DNA of 64,000 bases from Micromonospora arborensis (GTDB lineage Bacteria; Actinomycetota; Actinomycetes; Mycobacteriales; Micromonosporaceae), in assembly GCF_003205615.1 (NCBI RefSeq), contig NZ_PYBV01000036.1, positions 62,001 through 126,000 of the forward strand. The letters run 5' to 3'. Positions within the stretch are counted from its first letter, which is position 1. Every line of letters starts with the position of its first letter. Both the position numbers and the translations under genes were made by a program. Shown piece by piece: positions 18,920 through 27,421 of the stretch. Under the pieces are notes generated by a model. It was not told where the DNA came from. It searched no databases and saw only the letters and a list, made by a program, of their open reading frames with translations.

Positions 18920-19097
18920 GCCGCTGCCGCTCCGCTGCTCCCGCCCGCTGCTCCCGCCCCGCCGCTCCCGCGCTCCCGCTGCCGCTCCCGCCCCGCTCCG
19001 CCGCTGCCGCTGCCGCTCCGCTGCTCCCGCCCGCTGCTCCCGCCCCGCCGCTCCCGCGCTCCCGCTGCCGCTCCCGCCCCGCTCCGCCGCTGCCGCT
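18920..19097. repeat. 86-bp tandem duplication in a GC-only tract
   Basis: The block 18920-19005 is repeated at 19006-19091 and continues a few bases into a third copy up to 19097. The whole stretch 18850-19097 is built from CCGCTGCCGCT-like and CTCCCGC-like words, reading AGCGGC and GCGGGAGC on the minus strand. It lies between the SRPBCC gene stop and the NUDIX start, both on the minus strand. It could fold strongly or form G-quadruplexes in the NUDIX leader. Confidence 0.8.
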
Positions 19098-19738
19098 CAG
19101 GCCTCCGGGGTGCCGGTGTAGAAGGCGGTGGTGCGTTCGGCGGCGGCCTTCGCCTCGTCGGCGTCGGTGCCGGCGGCGATGCTCGCCTCGCACCACAGGT
19201 GGCTGCTCAGCTCCATGGTCCGCCGTCCCTCGTCGGACGCGCTCCACTCGGCGCTCTGCTCCGGGGTGACCCCGCTGCCGTCGGCGGCCAGGTGGGAGGC
19301 GAGACCGAGCAGCCCCAGGTCCCAGCCGACGCCGACGGCACCAGGCCCGAACTGGGCCCACCGGTCCTGGTCGACGTGCGCGATGTGGTCCAACTCGAAG
19401 CGGGTCCGCTCCGCGTCGACCGGGGTGAGCCGCACCTCGATCCAGCTCACTTCGCCGCCAAACTCCCAGGTGGCGGTGAAGGCGTGCGGCGGGTCGCAGC
19501 TTTCGATGGTGCCGCCGGCATTGCCCTGGAGTTGGTACCTGCCGTGCAGCCGCAGGTCACCGGTGATCGGCAGGAACCAGCGTGGGATGCGTTCGGGGTT
19601 GGTGCAGGCGTCCCACAGATCGTCGAGCGTCGCCTGGTAGGTCTGGCTGAGCGTGCTCACGCGGGCCTCGCCGGCCTCCAGGGTGCGGCTGCCGACCTGT
19701 CGCTGGACGGCGTTGATCTGCTCGATCGCGTCGATCAT
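19097..19738 (-). CDS. SRPBCC-domain protein (AHA1/polyketide-cyclase-like)
   Basis: The 213-aa protein has the helix-grip SRPBCC fold (about residues 28-150): VSTLSQTYQATLDDLWDACTNPERIPRWF, a LHGRYQLQGNAGGTI strand and LTPVDAERTRFELDHI. These cavity proteins bind or convert small hydrophobic ligands; those paired with ArsR regulators are common and mostly uncharacterised. Its start overlaps the ArsR stop by one base, so the two are coupled. The stop lies exactly at the edge of the tandem GC repeat. Confidence 0.88.
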   Translation of the reverse strand: MIDAIEQINAVQRQVGSRTLEAGEARVSTLSQTYQATLDDLWDACTNPERIPRWFLPITGDLRLHGRYQLQGNAGGTIESCDPPHAFTATWEFGGEVSWIEVRLTPVDAERTRFELDHIAHVDQDRWAQFGPGAVGVGWDLGLLGLASHLAADGSGVTPEQSAEWSASDEGRRTMELSSHLWCEASIAAGTDADEAKAAAERTTAFYTGTPEA

Positions 19739-20103
19739 CAGGTGTTCCTCTCGTCGGGTGGGTCGGCGGGCCCGTTCAGCCGACGTTCGCGTCGGCCCCG
19801 GGCCAGCTCGGTGGCGAGTGCCGCCAGGGGTGGGGTCCAGAACCGGCGGAAGTGCTCCAGCCAGCCGTCGACCTCGCGCAGTGGGCGTGGGTCGACCGCG
19901 TACAGCCGCCGGGTGCCCTCCGGCCGGACGGTGGCGAAGCCGTTGTCCCGTAACACCTTGAGGTGCTGGGACACGGCTGGCTGGGAGATGCCGAACTCGT
20001 CGCGGATGACCGCGCTGACCGCGCCGGCGGTCTGCTCGCCGTTGGCGAGAAGTTCCAGGATGCGGCGCCGGACCGGATCGCCCAGCACGTCGAAGGCGTG
20101 CAC
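19738..20103 (-). CDS. ArsR-family transcriptional regulator
   Basis: The 121-aa winged-helix repressor has DPVRRRILELLANGEQTAGAVSAVI and the recognition segment ISQPAVSQHLKVLRDNGF, followed by the wing VRPEGTRRLYAVD. No metal-binding cysteines are present, so it is of the non-metal subgroup that usually controls an adjacent SRPBCC gene. The start is GTG at 20103. The AT-rich stretch just upstream (20111-20137) probably holds its promoter and operator. Confidence 0.92.
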   Translation of the reverse strand: MHAFDVLGDPVRRRILELLANGEQTAGAVSAVIRDEFGISQPAVSQHLKVLRDNGFATVRPEGTRRLYAVDPRPLREVDGWLEHFRRFWTPPLAALATELARGRRERRLNGPADPPDERNT

Positions 20104-20108
20104 GACGC

Positions 20109-20139
20109 CTTTATATCACCAGCCGCTTATTTAAGCTAG
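20109..20139 (-). promoter_or_regulatory. AT-rich promoter/operator region of the ArsR operon
   Basis: A short AT-rich stretch in otherwise GC-rich DNA, with TTAAATAAG and GATATAAA on the minus strand shortly before the GTG start at 20103. It overlaps the 3' end of the upstream hydroxylase gene. It suits a promoter under self-repression by the ArsR protein. Exact -35 and -10 boxes are not certain. Confidence 0.35.
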
Positions 20140-22227
20140 AGCTGATAACCCGACGAGCTTGTCCACGCGGATCGGCAGCTCCCGGATCCGAACGCCGGTG
20201 GCGTGGTGCACCGCGTTGGCGACAGCCGCCGCGGCGCCGACGATGCCGATCTCGCCGATGCCCTTCACCCCGGCGGGGTTCAGCTCGTCGTCCTGTTCGT
20301 CCAGCCAGTACGCCTCGATGGACTCCACGTCCGGGCACACGGTGATGTGGTAGGTGGCCAGGTCGTGGTTGACCCAGTCGCCGTACCGCTCGTCGAGCAG
20401 GCCCTCCTCGTGCAGCGCCATCGACAACCCCATCGTCATGCCGCCGACGAGTTGGCTGCGCGCCGTCGTCGGGTTGACGATCCGCCCGGCCGCGAACACC
20501 CCGAGCATCCGGTTCAGCCGCACCTCACCGGTGTCCGCGTCCACCCGTACCTCGACGAACTGTGCCCCGTACGCGTACCGGGGCAGGGTGGGCTGGCCGC
20601 CGACCTCGTCGTCGGTGCTCACCTCGACGGTCACCTCGCCAGACGGCTCGTCGCCGGGAAGGTCCCGAAGCTTCTCGCGCAGCGCCTGACCGGCCCGGAT
20701 CACCGCCCAGCTCCAACTGGCCGTGCCCATCGAGCCGCCGGCCACCGCCGCGGTCGGCAGATCGCTGTCCCCGATGCGGATCTCCACCCGCTCCGGCGGC
20801 ACCCCGAGCGCGTCGGCGGCCACCTGCCACATCGCCGTTCGGGCGCCGGTGCCGATGTCGGTGGCGTTGATCCGTACCAGGAAGCTGCCGTCGGGCCGGG
20901 CGGTGGCCGTGGCCGACGACGGCCTGGCCCGGGCCGGGTAGCTCGACCCGGCCACCCCGGTGCCGATCAGCCAGCGCCCGTCGCGCCGGGCGCGGGGCGT
21001 CGGGTCCCGGTCCGCCCAGCCGAAGCGCTGCGCACCGTCGCGCAGACAGGCCACCAGGTTGCGGCTGGTGAACGGCCGCCCCTGGTCGGGGTCGACCTGC
21101 GCGTCGTTGCGGATCCGCAACTCCACCGGGTCGATGCCGACGGCGGTGGCCAACTCGTCCATCGCCGACTCCAGGGCGTACGCGCCGGGGCACTCGCCGG
21201 GAGCGCGCATCCAGAACGGTGTGGGTACGTCGAGGCGGACCAGTCGGTGCGTGGTGCGTCGGTGGGGCGCGGCGTACATGCTGCGGGTGTAGACGGCGGT
21301 CTGCTCGGCGAACTCCCGGATCGTCGAGGTCTGGCTGATCGCGTCGTGGCAGATCGCGGTGAGTCGCCCGTCGGCGTCGGCGGCGAGCCGGACCCGCTGA
21401 ATGATCGGGGTGCGGTAACCGACGGGCCCGAACAGCTGCTGACGGGTCAGCGCCAGCCGGACCGGTCGGTCCACGTGTCGGGCCGCGAGGGCGGCCAGCA
21501 CCACCGAGGCCTTGGCGTACCCCTTGCTGCCGAAGCCGCCACCGACGTGCTCGGCGATGACCCGGACCGACTCCGGGGGCACCTCGAACAGCTCGGCCAG
21601 CGTGGCCCGCACCAGCGAGGCGCCCTGGGTGGAGTCGTGCACCAACAGCCGCCCGTCGCGCCAGTGCGCCGTCGTGGCGTGCGGTTCCATCGGGTTGTTG
21701 TGGTAGGCCGGCGTTCGGTACGTGGCGTCCACCCGCACCGGGGCGGCCGCGTACCCGGCGTCGAAATCGCCCTCGGCGGTGTCGGTGGGATAGTTGGGGT
21801 TGACCTTGTCCGGCCGGTACAGGCCGGGGTGGTCGGCGGCGAGCACCGTGCTGTGCGGCCCGGTGTCGTAGTCGATCCGGACCAGCCGGGCGCCCTCGCG
21901 GGCCGCCTCCAGACTGGTGGCCACCACCACCGCGACGAACTGCCCCCGGTAGTGCACCGCCGGCTCCTGCAACAGCCACACCTCCGGCTGCGGGCCGGGC
22001 GCGAGGCGGGGCGCGTTGCCGTGGTGCAGGACGGCCAGCACACCGGGCGACGCGAGCGCCTCGGCCGTGTCGACCCGGGTGATGCGGCCCCGCACCACCG
22101 CCGACGGCACCGCCCAGCCGTAGGTGACCCCGTCCACCGGGTACTCCACCGCGTACCGGGCCGTGCCGGTGACCTTCTCCCTGCCCTCGAGCCGGGGGTA
22201 CGCCCGGCCGACCGCGCCGGTGCTCAC
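20131..22227 (-). CDS. Molybdenum hydroxylase large (molybdopterin-binding) subunit
   Basis: The 698-aa catalytic subunit is of the xanthine dehydrogenase/aldehyde oxidase family. Landmarks are GRAYPRLEGREKVTGTARYAVE at the N-terminus, the Moco-contact region HVGGGFGSKGYAKAS, FWMRAPGECPGAYALE, and the C-terminal GIGEIG containing the expected catalytic glutamate. The loop typical of CO dehydrogenase is absent, so aldehydes, purines or N-heterocycles are more likely substrates. The GTG at 22227 overlaps the stop of the FAD subunit gene (GTGA); upstream codons in this frame are antisense to that gene. Confidence 0.92.
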   Translation of the reverse strand: MSTGAVGRAYPRLEGREKVTGTARYAVEYPVDGVTYGWAVPSAVVRGRITRVDTAEALASPGVLAVLHHGNAPRLAPGPQPEVWLLQEPAVHYRGQFVAVVVATSLEAAREGARLVRIDYDTGPHSTVLAADHPGLYRPDKVNPNYPTDTAEGDFDAGYAAAPVRVDATYRTPAYHNNPMEPHATTAHWRDGRLLVHDSTQGASLVRATLAELFEVPPESVRVIAEHVGGGFGSKGYAKASVVLAALAARHVDRPVRLALTRQQLFGPVGYRTPIIQRVRLAADADGRLTAICHDAISQTSTIREFAEQTAVYTRSMYAAPHRRTTHRLVRLDVPTPFWMRAPGECPGAYALESAMDELATAVGIDPVELRIRNDAQVDPDQGRPFTSRNLVACLRDGAQRFGWADRDPTPRARRDGRWLIGTGVAGSSYPARARPSSATATARPDGSFLVRINATDIGTGARTAMWQVAADALGVPPERVEIRIGDSDLPTAAVAGGSMGTASWSWAVIRAGQALREKLRDLPGDEPSGEVTVEVSTDDEVGGQPTLPRYAYGAQFVEVRVDADTGEVRLNRMLGVFAAGRIVNPTTARSQLVGGMTMGLSMALHEEGLLDERYGDWVNHDLATYHITVCPDVESIEAYWLDEQDDELNPAGVKGIGEIGIVGAAAAVANAVHHATGVRIRELPIRVDKLVGLSALA

Positions 22228-23207
22228 GACGACGCCAGTTCGCTGAGCACCCGCACAGTGATGGCCCGGGTCAGTGGCACCTTGAACCCGTTGTGCCGCA
22301 ACGGGCGTGCCTCGGCCAGCTCGACGTCGGCGGCCCGCCCCGCCAGCTCCGGGCTGAACATTCGACCCCGCAGCTCGGCCTCGGCCCGGTAGGCCCGCCA
22401 CGGCCGGTGCGCCACCGCCCCGTAGGCGAGCCGCACGTCGCGGACCACACCGCCGTCGAGGTCCAGCACCGCGGCCACCGACCCGACGGCGAAGGCGAAC
22501 GAGGCCCGGTCGCGCACCTTGAGGTACGTCGAGCGGCGTGCGGCCGGCAGCGGCGGCAACCGGATGGCGGTGATCAGCGCACCCCGGGCCAGGGTGGTCT
22601 CGCGCTCGGGGTGCGCCCCGGGGGAGCGGTAGAGGGCGGTGATCGGGATGTCGCGGGTGCCGTCGGTCTCGTGCACCTCCACCACCGTGTCGAGTGCGGC
22701 CAGCGCGACGGCAAGGTCGGACGGGTGGGTCGCCACGCACTGTTCGGACCAGTCGAGCACGGCCAGGTCGCGGTTCTGGCCGTGCAGTGCGGCGCAACCG
22801 CTGCCCGGCGCACGTTTGTTGCACGCCTTGCCGGTGTCCTGGAAGTAGACGCAGCGGGTGCGCTGCAACAGGTTGCCGCCGGTGGTGGCCATGTTGCGGA
22901 GTTGCCCGGAGGCGGCGGCGAGCAGGGCGCGGGCCAGCACCGGGTAGTCCCGGCGGACCACCGGGTGCGCGGCGAGGTCGCTGTTGCGGACGGTCGCGCC
23001 GACCCGCAGCCCGCCGTCGGGCAGCTCCTCGACGCTGTCCAGCGGGAGGCCGGTCACGTCCACGAGCAGGTCGGGGCGCTGCACCCCCAGTTTCATCAGG
23101 TCCACCAGGTTGGTCCCGCCGCCCAGGTAGGCCGCCTGCGGTTCCGCGCCGAGCACGGCCACCGCGTCGGCCACGTCGGCGGGCCGGTGGTAGCGGAACG
23201 CTCTCAT
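22224..23207 (-). CDS. Molybdenum hydroxylase FAD-binding (medium) subunit
   Basis: The 327-aa subunit starts MRAFRYHRPADVADAVAVL. It has FAD-binding YLGGGTNLVDLMKLG near residue 30 and SGQLRNMATTGGNLLQRTRC near 110, the classic CoxM/XdhB signatures. An insertion with several cysteines after the second motif (CVYFQDTGKACNKRAPGSGC) may hold an additional 4Fe-4S cluster, as in 4-hydroxybenzoyl-CoA-reductase-like and related subunits. It passes electrons from the 2Fe-2S subunit to its acceptor. Its start overlaps the stop of the small subunit by 4 nt. Confidence 0.92.
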   Translation of the reverse strand: MRAFRYHRPADVADAVAVLGAEPQAAYLGGGTNLVDLMKLGVQRPDLLVDVTGLPLDSVEELPDGGLRVGATVRNSDLAAHPVVRRDYPVLARALLAAASGQLRNMATTGGNLLQRTRCVYFQDTGKACNKRAPGSGCAALHGQNRDLAVLDWSEQCVATHPSDLAVALAALDTVVEVHETDGTRDIPITALYRSPGAHPERETTLARGALITAIRLPPLPAARRSTYLKVRDRASFAFAVGSVAAVLDLDGGVVRDVRLAYGAVAHRPWRAYRAEAELRGRMFSPELAGRAADVELAEARPLRHNGFKVPLTRAITVRVLSELASS

Positions 23208-23755
23208 CGCGTCGCCGCCGTCTCGCGCACGGCCGCCACAATGTGCGGGTACGCGGCACAGCGGCACAGGTTGCCGGCCATCCGCTCGCGGATCTCCGCG
23301 TCGGTCAGCTCGGCCGGCGCGCTCAGGTCGTCGGTGACCGCGCTGGGCCAGCCCCGGGCGACCTCGTCGAGCATGCCGCGGGCGGAACAGAGTTGCCCGG
23401 GGGTGCAGTAGCCGCACTGGAACGCGTCGTGCGCGATGAATGCGGCCTGCAGCGGGGACAGCTCGTCCGGCCCGGCCAGCCCCTCGACCGTCACCACCGA
23501 CCGGCCGTCGAGCGTGACCGCGAACACCAGGCAGCTCTTCACGCGGCGGCCGTCCAGCAACACGGTGCAGGAGCCGCACTGGCCGTGGTCGCAGCCCTTC
23601 TTCGCCCCGGTCAGGCCGAGGTGCTCGCGCAGCGTGTCGAGCAGGGTGGTGCGATTGTCCAGCCGTACCTCGCGGGTGGCGCCGTTGACCTCGAACGCCA
23701 CCCGGGACGAGTGCCGTTCGTCGGTCGTCGTCGCGTTCTCTGGTCCGCCCTGCAC
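23204..23755 (-). CDS. Molybdenum hydroxylase 2Fe-2S (small) subunit
   Basis: The 183-aa iron-sulfur subunit has two cluster domains. The N-terminal plant-ferredoxin type has C-x4-C-x2-C (GCDHGQCGSCTVLLDG) plus a later cysteine (KSCLVF). The C-terminal helical domain has CGYCTPGQ and NLCRCAAYP. The first ~15 residues are polar and extra to most homologues. The GTG start at 23755 lies close to the divergent nucleotidyltransferase gene. The operon order small, medium, large is usual for this family. Confidence 0.94.
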   Translation of the reverse strand: MQGGPENATTTDERHSSRVAFEVNGATREVRLDNRTTLLDTLREHLGLTGAKKGCDHGQCGSCTVLLDGRRVKSCLVFAVTLDGRSVVTVEGLAGPDELSPLQAAFIAHDAFQCGYCTPGQLCSARGMLDEVARGWPSAVTDDLSAPAELTDAEIRERMAGNLCRCAAYPHIVAAVRETAATR

Positions 23756-23813
23756 CGGCCCAGACTAGCTTTACCGGTACATACAGGGGCGAATAACGCA
23801 GGAGGTGACCCGG

Positions 23814-24446
23814 GTGCCCGACCTGCCGGTGACCGCCGGGCTGGTGCTGGCCGCCGGTGCCGGGCGGCGGTACGGCCGGCCGAAGGCGCTGGTCGAGCTG
23901 GATGGCGAGCCGTTGGCGCGGCGCGGAGTCCGGCTGCTGAGCGACGGCGGCTGCACGCCCGTGCACGTGGTGATCGGCGCGGGCGCCGACGAGGTGCCCG
24001 ACCTGCCCGGCGCGGTGCCGGTTCGCCACGACCGCTGGCCCGAGGGGCTGGGCTCGTCGTTGCGCCGCGGCCTGGCCTCGCTGCCCGCCGACGTGTCGGC
24101 CGCTGTCGTGGTGCTCGTCGACCAGCCGCTGCTCAGCCCGGTCGCGGTTCGCCGGGTACGGGGGGCGTACGCCGGTGGCGCGATCATCGCGGTCGCCACC
24201 TACGCCGGCCGGCCGGGGCATCCGGTCCTGCTCACCCGGGAGACCTGGCCGCTGCTGGACGGTTACGCCGTCGGCGACCGGGGCGCCCGGGACCTGCTGC
24301 GTGACCGGCCGGACCTGGTGGTGCAGGTGCCCTGCGACGACGTCGGCTCACCTGTCGACGTGGACACCCCCGCCGACCTGCCCCGAACGGTCAGCGCCGC
24401 CCGCGCCGCCGACGCAGCCCCTGGCTGGTCACCGCGTGATAGGTGA
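23814..24446 (+). CDS. MobA/MocA-like molybdenum cofactor nucleotidyltransferase
   Basis: About 210 aa with the nucleotidyltransferase motif LAAGAGRRYGRPKALVELDG at the N-terminus, VVLVDQPLLSP (metal site) in the middle and GRPGHPVLL later. Proteins of this type next to molybdenum hydroxylases add CMP or GMP to molybdopterin (MocA/MobA), producing the cofactor form the enzyme needs; this neighbour relationship is strong here. The GTG at 23814 is preferred because GGAGG lies 8 nt upstream; GTG 23805 overlaps that site. The last 56 bp overlap the convergent TMEM175-like gene. Confidence 0.85.
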   Translation: MPDLPVTAGLVLAAGAGRRYGRPKALVELDGEPLARRGVRLLSDGGCTPVHVVIGAGADEVPDLPGAVPVRHDRWPEGLGSSLRRGLASLPADVSAAVVVLVDQPLLSPVAVRRVRGAYAGGAIIAVATYAGRPGHPVLLTRETWPLLDGYAVGDRGARDLLRDRPDLVVQVPCDDVGSPVDVDTPADLPRTVSAARAADAAPGWSPRDR

Positions 24447-25059
24447 TCATGACGATGATGCCGATCAGGCCCAGCGCCGGGTTGACGAACCAGCCGAGCA
24501 GGCCGCTCAACCCGTACAGGACCAGGCCGGTGACCGGTCGCAGCCGCTGCGTCCGGACATGCTCGGGGCTGACCCCACGATCAAGGAGCTCGGGGTGGCG
24601 GTGCAGGTAGCCGAAGAACACCAGCCACGGTGCGGACATCAGCGCCGCCGCCAACGCGTACAGGGCGACGCCCGCGCGCTGGTCGGCGGTGTCCCCGTGG
24701 GTGAGCGCGGACGCCAGCACCGCGGTCGGGAACGGAATGATCACCGCGCCGAAGAGCACGGCGAGGTTGATCCAGCTCAGGGTGAGGGTCGTCGCGCGGA
24801 TCAGCTTGAACAGCGCGTGGTGGTTGAGCCAGAGCACCCCGATGTAGACGAACGACACGACGAAGGCCAGGTAGGAGGCGCCTTCGCTGCGCAGCCCGGC
24901 CAGCAGCTCGCCCTCGTGGTATTCCGGCACCCGCAGGTCGAGCACCAGCAGGGTGATCACGATCGCGAACACGCCGTCGCTGAACGCGGTCATCCGATCG
25001 GTGCCGGACAGACGTGAGCCGGCGCCGGTCTGCTCGACCTCGTCGGGGGCTTCGGCCAC
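24391..25059 (-). CDS. TMEM175/DUF1211-type potassium channel-like membrane protein
   Basis: The 222-aa protein has six hydrophobic segments. The first helix contains DRMTAFSDGVFAIVITLLVLDL, the RxxxFSDGVFAI signature of bacterial TMEM175 channels, which form tetrameric K+-permeable pores. The late segment LLGWFVNPALGLIGIIVMITYHAV is also typical. It is convergent with, and overlaps by 56 bp, the nucleotidyltransferase gene. The soluble N-terminal 20 residues are acidic. Confidence 0.88.
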   Translation of the reverse strand: MAEAPDEVEQTGAGSRLSGTDRMTAFSDGVFAIVITLLVLDLRVPEYHEGELLAGLRSEGASYLAFVVSFVYIGVLWLNHHALFKLIRATTLTLSWINLAVLFGAVIIPFPTAVLASALTHGDTADQRAGVALYALAAALMSAPWLVFFGYLHRHPELLDRGVSPEHVRTQRLRPVTGLVLYGLSGLLGWFVNPALGLIGIIVMITYHAVTSQGLRRRRGRR

Positions 25060-25175
25060 TGGGGAAGGCTAACCGCTCAGGGCAGCGGCAACCGGACGTT
25101 CCGCCCAAGGGACGAGGAGGGCCGCCCGGGGGTCGCCAACGCGGCACCCCGGCCGGCCGGCCTCACCGCCCCCGT

Positions 25176-26585
25176 TCAGGCCACCTGCGTGGCGGTGCCG
25201 GTCGCCCCGGCGAGACGATGGTGGGCGCGGATCAGGTCGGCGTAGCGCAGGCCGCTCGCCTTCACCGTCCGGCGTTGGGTGGCGTAGTCGACGTGCACCA
25301 GCCCGAAGCGCTTGTCGTAGCCGTACGCCCACTCGAAGTTGTCCAGCAGCGACCAGACGAAGTAGCCGCCCAGCGGCACACCCCGGGCCACCGCCGACGC
25401 GCACGCCGCCAGGTGCTGCTCCAGATGGTCGGTGCGCTCCTTGTCCTGCACCGTGCCGTCCGCGGTGACCTCGTCCGGCCACGCCGAGCCGCTCTCGGTG
25501 ACGATGATCCGGCCCGGCCGGTACCCCTCGTGTACGTCGACGAGCAGCCGCTCCAGCCCGGGCGGGTAGTTCTCCCAACCCATCGCGGTCTCCACCGATC
25601 CGGGCACCGGCACCTGCCGGGCGTACGGCGCCGCGCCGGTCGGGTCGTCGACCACCAGTTGCCGGAAGTAGTAGTTCACCCCGAGGTAGTCGGTGGGCGT
25701 GGCGATCACCGTCAGGTCGTCGCCGCGTACCGGCGGCTCGACCCCGTAGGTGGCGATCATGTCGGCGGGGTAGCCGCGCCCGTGGATCGGGTCCAGCCAC
25801 CACCGGTTGACGTGCCCGTCTGCCCGTCGGGCGGCCGCGACGTCCTCCGGCCGGTCGGTCGCCGCCTCGATCGGGCTGAGGTTGAGCACCAGTCCGATCG
25901 ACGCCGGCCGGGACGCGTTGGCCCGGACCGCCTGGGTGGCCAGACCGTGCCCGAGCAGCACGTGGTGCGAGGTGTGCACCGCGCGGGTCAGATCCCGCTC
26001 GCCGGGGGCCATCTTCCCCTCCAGGTGCCCGATCCAGGACACGCAGAGGGGCTCGTTGACGGTGCTCCAGTCGGCCACCCGGTCGCCGAGGCGGGCGGCG
26101 ACCACCGCCGCGTAGTCGGCGAACGCCTCGGCGGTGGCACGCTCCGGCCAGCCGCCGGAGTCCTGCAGAGCCTGCGGCAGGTCCCAGTGGTACAGCGTGA
26201 CGAACGGCCGGACGCCGTCGGCGAGCAGCGTGTCGACGAGCCGGTCGTAGAAGTCCAGCCCGGCGGGGTTGACCCGCCCGACGCCGTCGGGCATCACCCG
26301 GGGCCAGGCCACCGAGAAACGGTACGCGTCCACGCCGAGCCGGCGCAGCAACGCCAGGTCCTCCGGCCACCGGTGGTAGTGGTCGCAGGCCACCGCGCCG
26401 GTGTCGCCGTTGTCGACGTTTCCGGGGGTCGCCGAGAAGGTGTCCCAGATGGACGGCGCCCGGCCGTCGACGTCGACGGCCCCCTCGATCTGGTACGCCG
26501 CCGTGGCGACACCCCAGAGGAAGTCGGGTGGCAGCTTGGACAGGTCGGGCACGGGAAGGTTCTCCTCTGGGATTGGATGATTCAC
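25176..26585 (-). CDS. GH1 beta-glucosidase
   Basis: The 469-aa intracellular glycosidase of family 1 starts DFLWGVATAAYQIEGAVDVDGR, diagnostic of GH1. The acid/base is E178 in STVNEPL. The nucleophile is E364 in IVTESGSAW, where most GH1 members have TENG; the change N to S is unusual but leaves the glutamate. WSLLDNFEWAYGYDKRFGLVHVD completes the +1/-1 sugar site. It probably cleaves beta-glucosides imported by the ABC transporter encoded immediately upstream, overlapping by 4 nt. Control by the divergent ROK protein is likely. Confidence 0.93.
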   Translation of the reverse strand: MNHPIPEENLPVPDLSKLPPDFLWGVATAAYQIEGAVDVDGRAPSIWDTFSATPGNVDNGDTGAVACDHYHRWPEDLALLRRLGVDAYRFSVAWPRVMPDGVGRVNPAGLDFYDRLVDTLLADGVRPFVTLYHWDLPQALQDSGGWPERATAEAFADYAAVVAARLGDRVADWSTVNEPLCVSWIGHLEGKMAPGERDLTRAVHTSHHVLLGHGLATQAVRANASRPASIGLVLNLSPIEAATDRPEDVAAARRADGHVNRWWLDPIHGRGYPADMIATYGVEPPVRGDDLTVIATPTDYLGVNYYFRQLVVDDPTGAAPYARQVPVPGSVETAMGWENYPPGLERLLVDVHEGYRPGRIIVTESGSAWPDEVTADGTVQDKERTDHLEQHLAACASAVARGVPLGGYFVWSLLDNFEWAYGYDKRFGLVHVDYATQRRTVKASGLRYADLIRAHHRLAGATGTATQVA

Positions 26586-27421
26586 TTGACCGCGCCGGCG
26601 GTGAGGCCGGCGACGAAGTAGCGCTGCAGGGCCAGGAACCCGACGACGACCGGGACGCTGACCACCAGCGAGGCGGCCATGATCTGGTTCCAGTAGACGT
26701 TGAACTGGGTGGAGTAGCCCTGCAGGCCGACGGCCAGGGTGCGGCTGCCCTCGTCGGTCATCACCGAGGCGAAGAGCACCTCACCCCAGGCGGTCATGAA
26801 CGCGTACACGGTGACCGCGACGACGCCGGGCACGGCGGCCGGCAGGATGACCCGGAACAGGATGCGCAGCGGCCCGGCCCCGTCGACCTGCGCGGCCTCG
26901 TCCAAGCCACGGGGGATCGAGTCGAAGTAGCCGACCAGCATCCAGATCGAGAACGGCAGCGAGAAGGTCAGGTACGTGATCACCAGGCCGGTACGGCTGG
27001 CGTACAGCTCGATGCCTGTGGCGTTGCCCAGGTTGACGTAGATGAGGAACAGCGGCAGCAGGAACAGGATGCCGGGGAACATCTGGGTGGACAGCACCGT
27101 CACCGAGAAGACGCCCCGGCCGCGGAACCGGTACCGGCTGACCGCGAAGGCGGCGAAGATGGCCACCGCCACCGAGCAGACCGCCGCGATGCTCGACACC
27201 ACCAGGCTGTTCACCAGGTACCGGGCCAGCGGCACGGTGCTCCACATGTCCACGAACGGTTGCAGCGTGGGCCGGCTGGGCCACCAGGTGAAACCGTTCT
27301 GCACGTCCTGCAACGGCTTCGCCGCGGAGGTGACCATCACGTAGAGCGGGATGAGGACGAAGAGGGCGAGCAGGGTCAGCACGATGCGCCGGCCCCAACG
27401 CTCACCGGCGGTCTCACGCAT
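26582..27421 (-). CDS. Sugar ABC transporter permease (MalG type)
   Basis: The 279-aa inner-membrane protein has six spans, the first at about residues 12-30 (IVLTLLALFVLIPLYVMVTS). The EAA loop is GLDEAAQVDGAGPLRILFRVILP, and the C-terminus is GLTAGAVK, typical of MalG-like permeases. It pairs with the next permease and the lipoprotein to import an oligosaccharide, most likely a beta-glucoside given the coupled GH1. No dedicated ATPase is in the operon; a shared MsiK-like ATPase elsewhere is usual in actinobacteria. Confidence 0.93.
   Translation of the reverse strand: MRETAGERWGRRIVLTLLALFVLIPLYVMVTSAAKPLQDVQNGFTWWPSRPTLQPFVDMWSTVPLARYLVNSLVVSSIAAVCSVAVAIFAAFAVSRYRFRGRGVFSVTVLSTQMFPGILFLLPLFLIYVNLGNATGIELYASRTGLVITYLTFSLPFSIWMLVGYFDSIPRGLDEAAQVDGAGPLRILFRVILPAAVPGVVAVTVYAFMTAWGEVLFASVMTDEGSRTLAVGLQGYSTQFNVYWNQIMAASLVVSVPVVVGFLALQRYFVAGLTAGAVK

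Noticed and set aside
24175..25017. Plus-strand frame opposite the TMEM175-like gene
   Set aside because: Gln/Arg/His-rich antisense product without motifs; the minus-strand protein has the FSDGVFAI signature.
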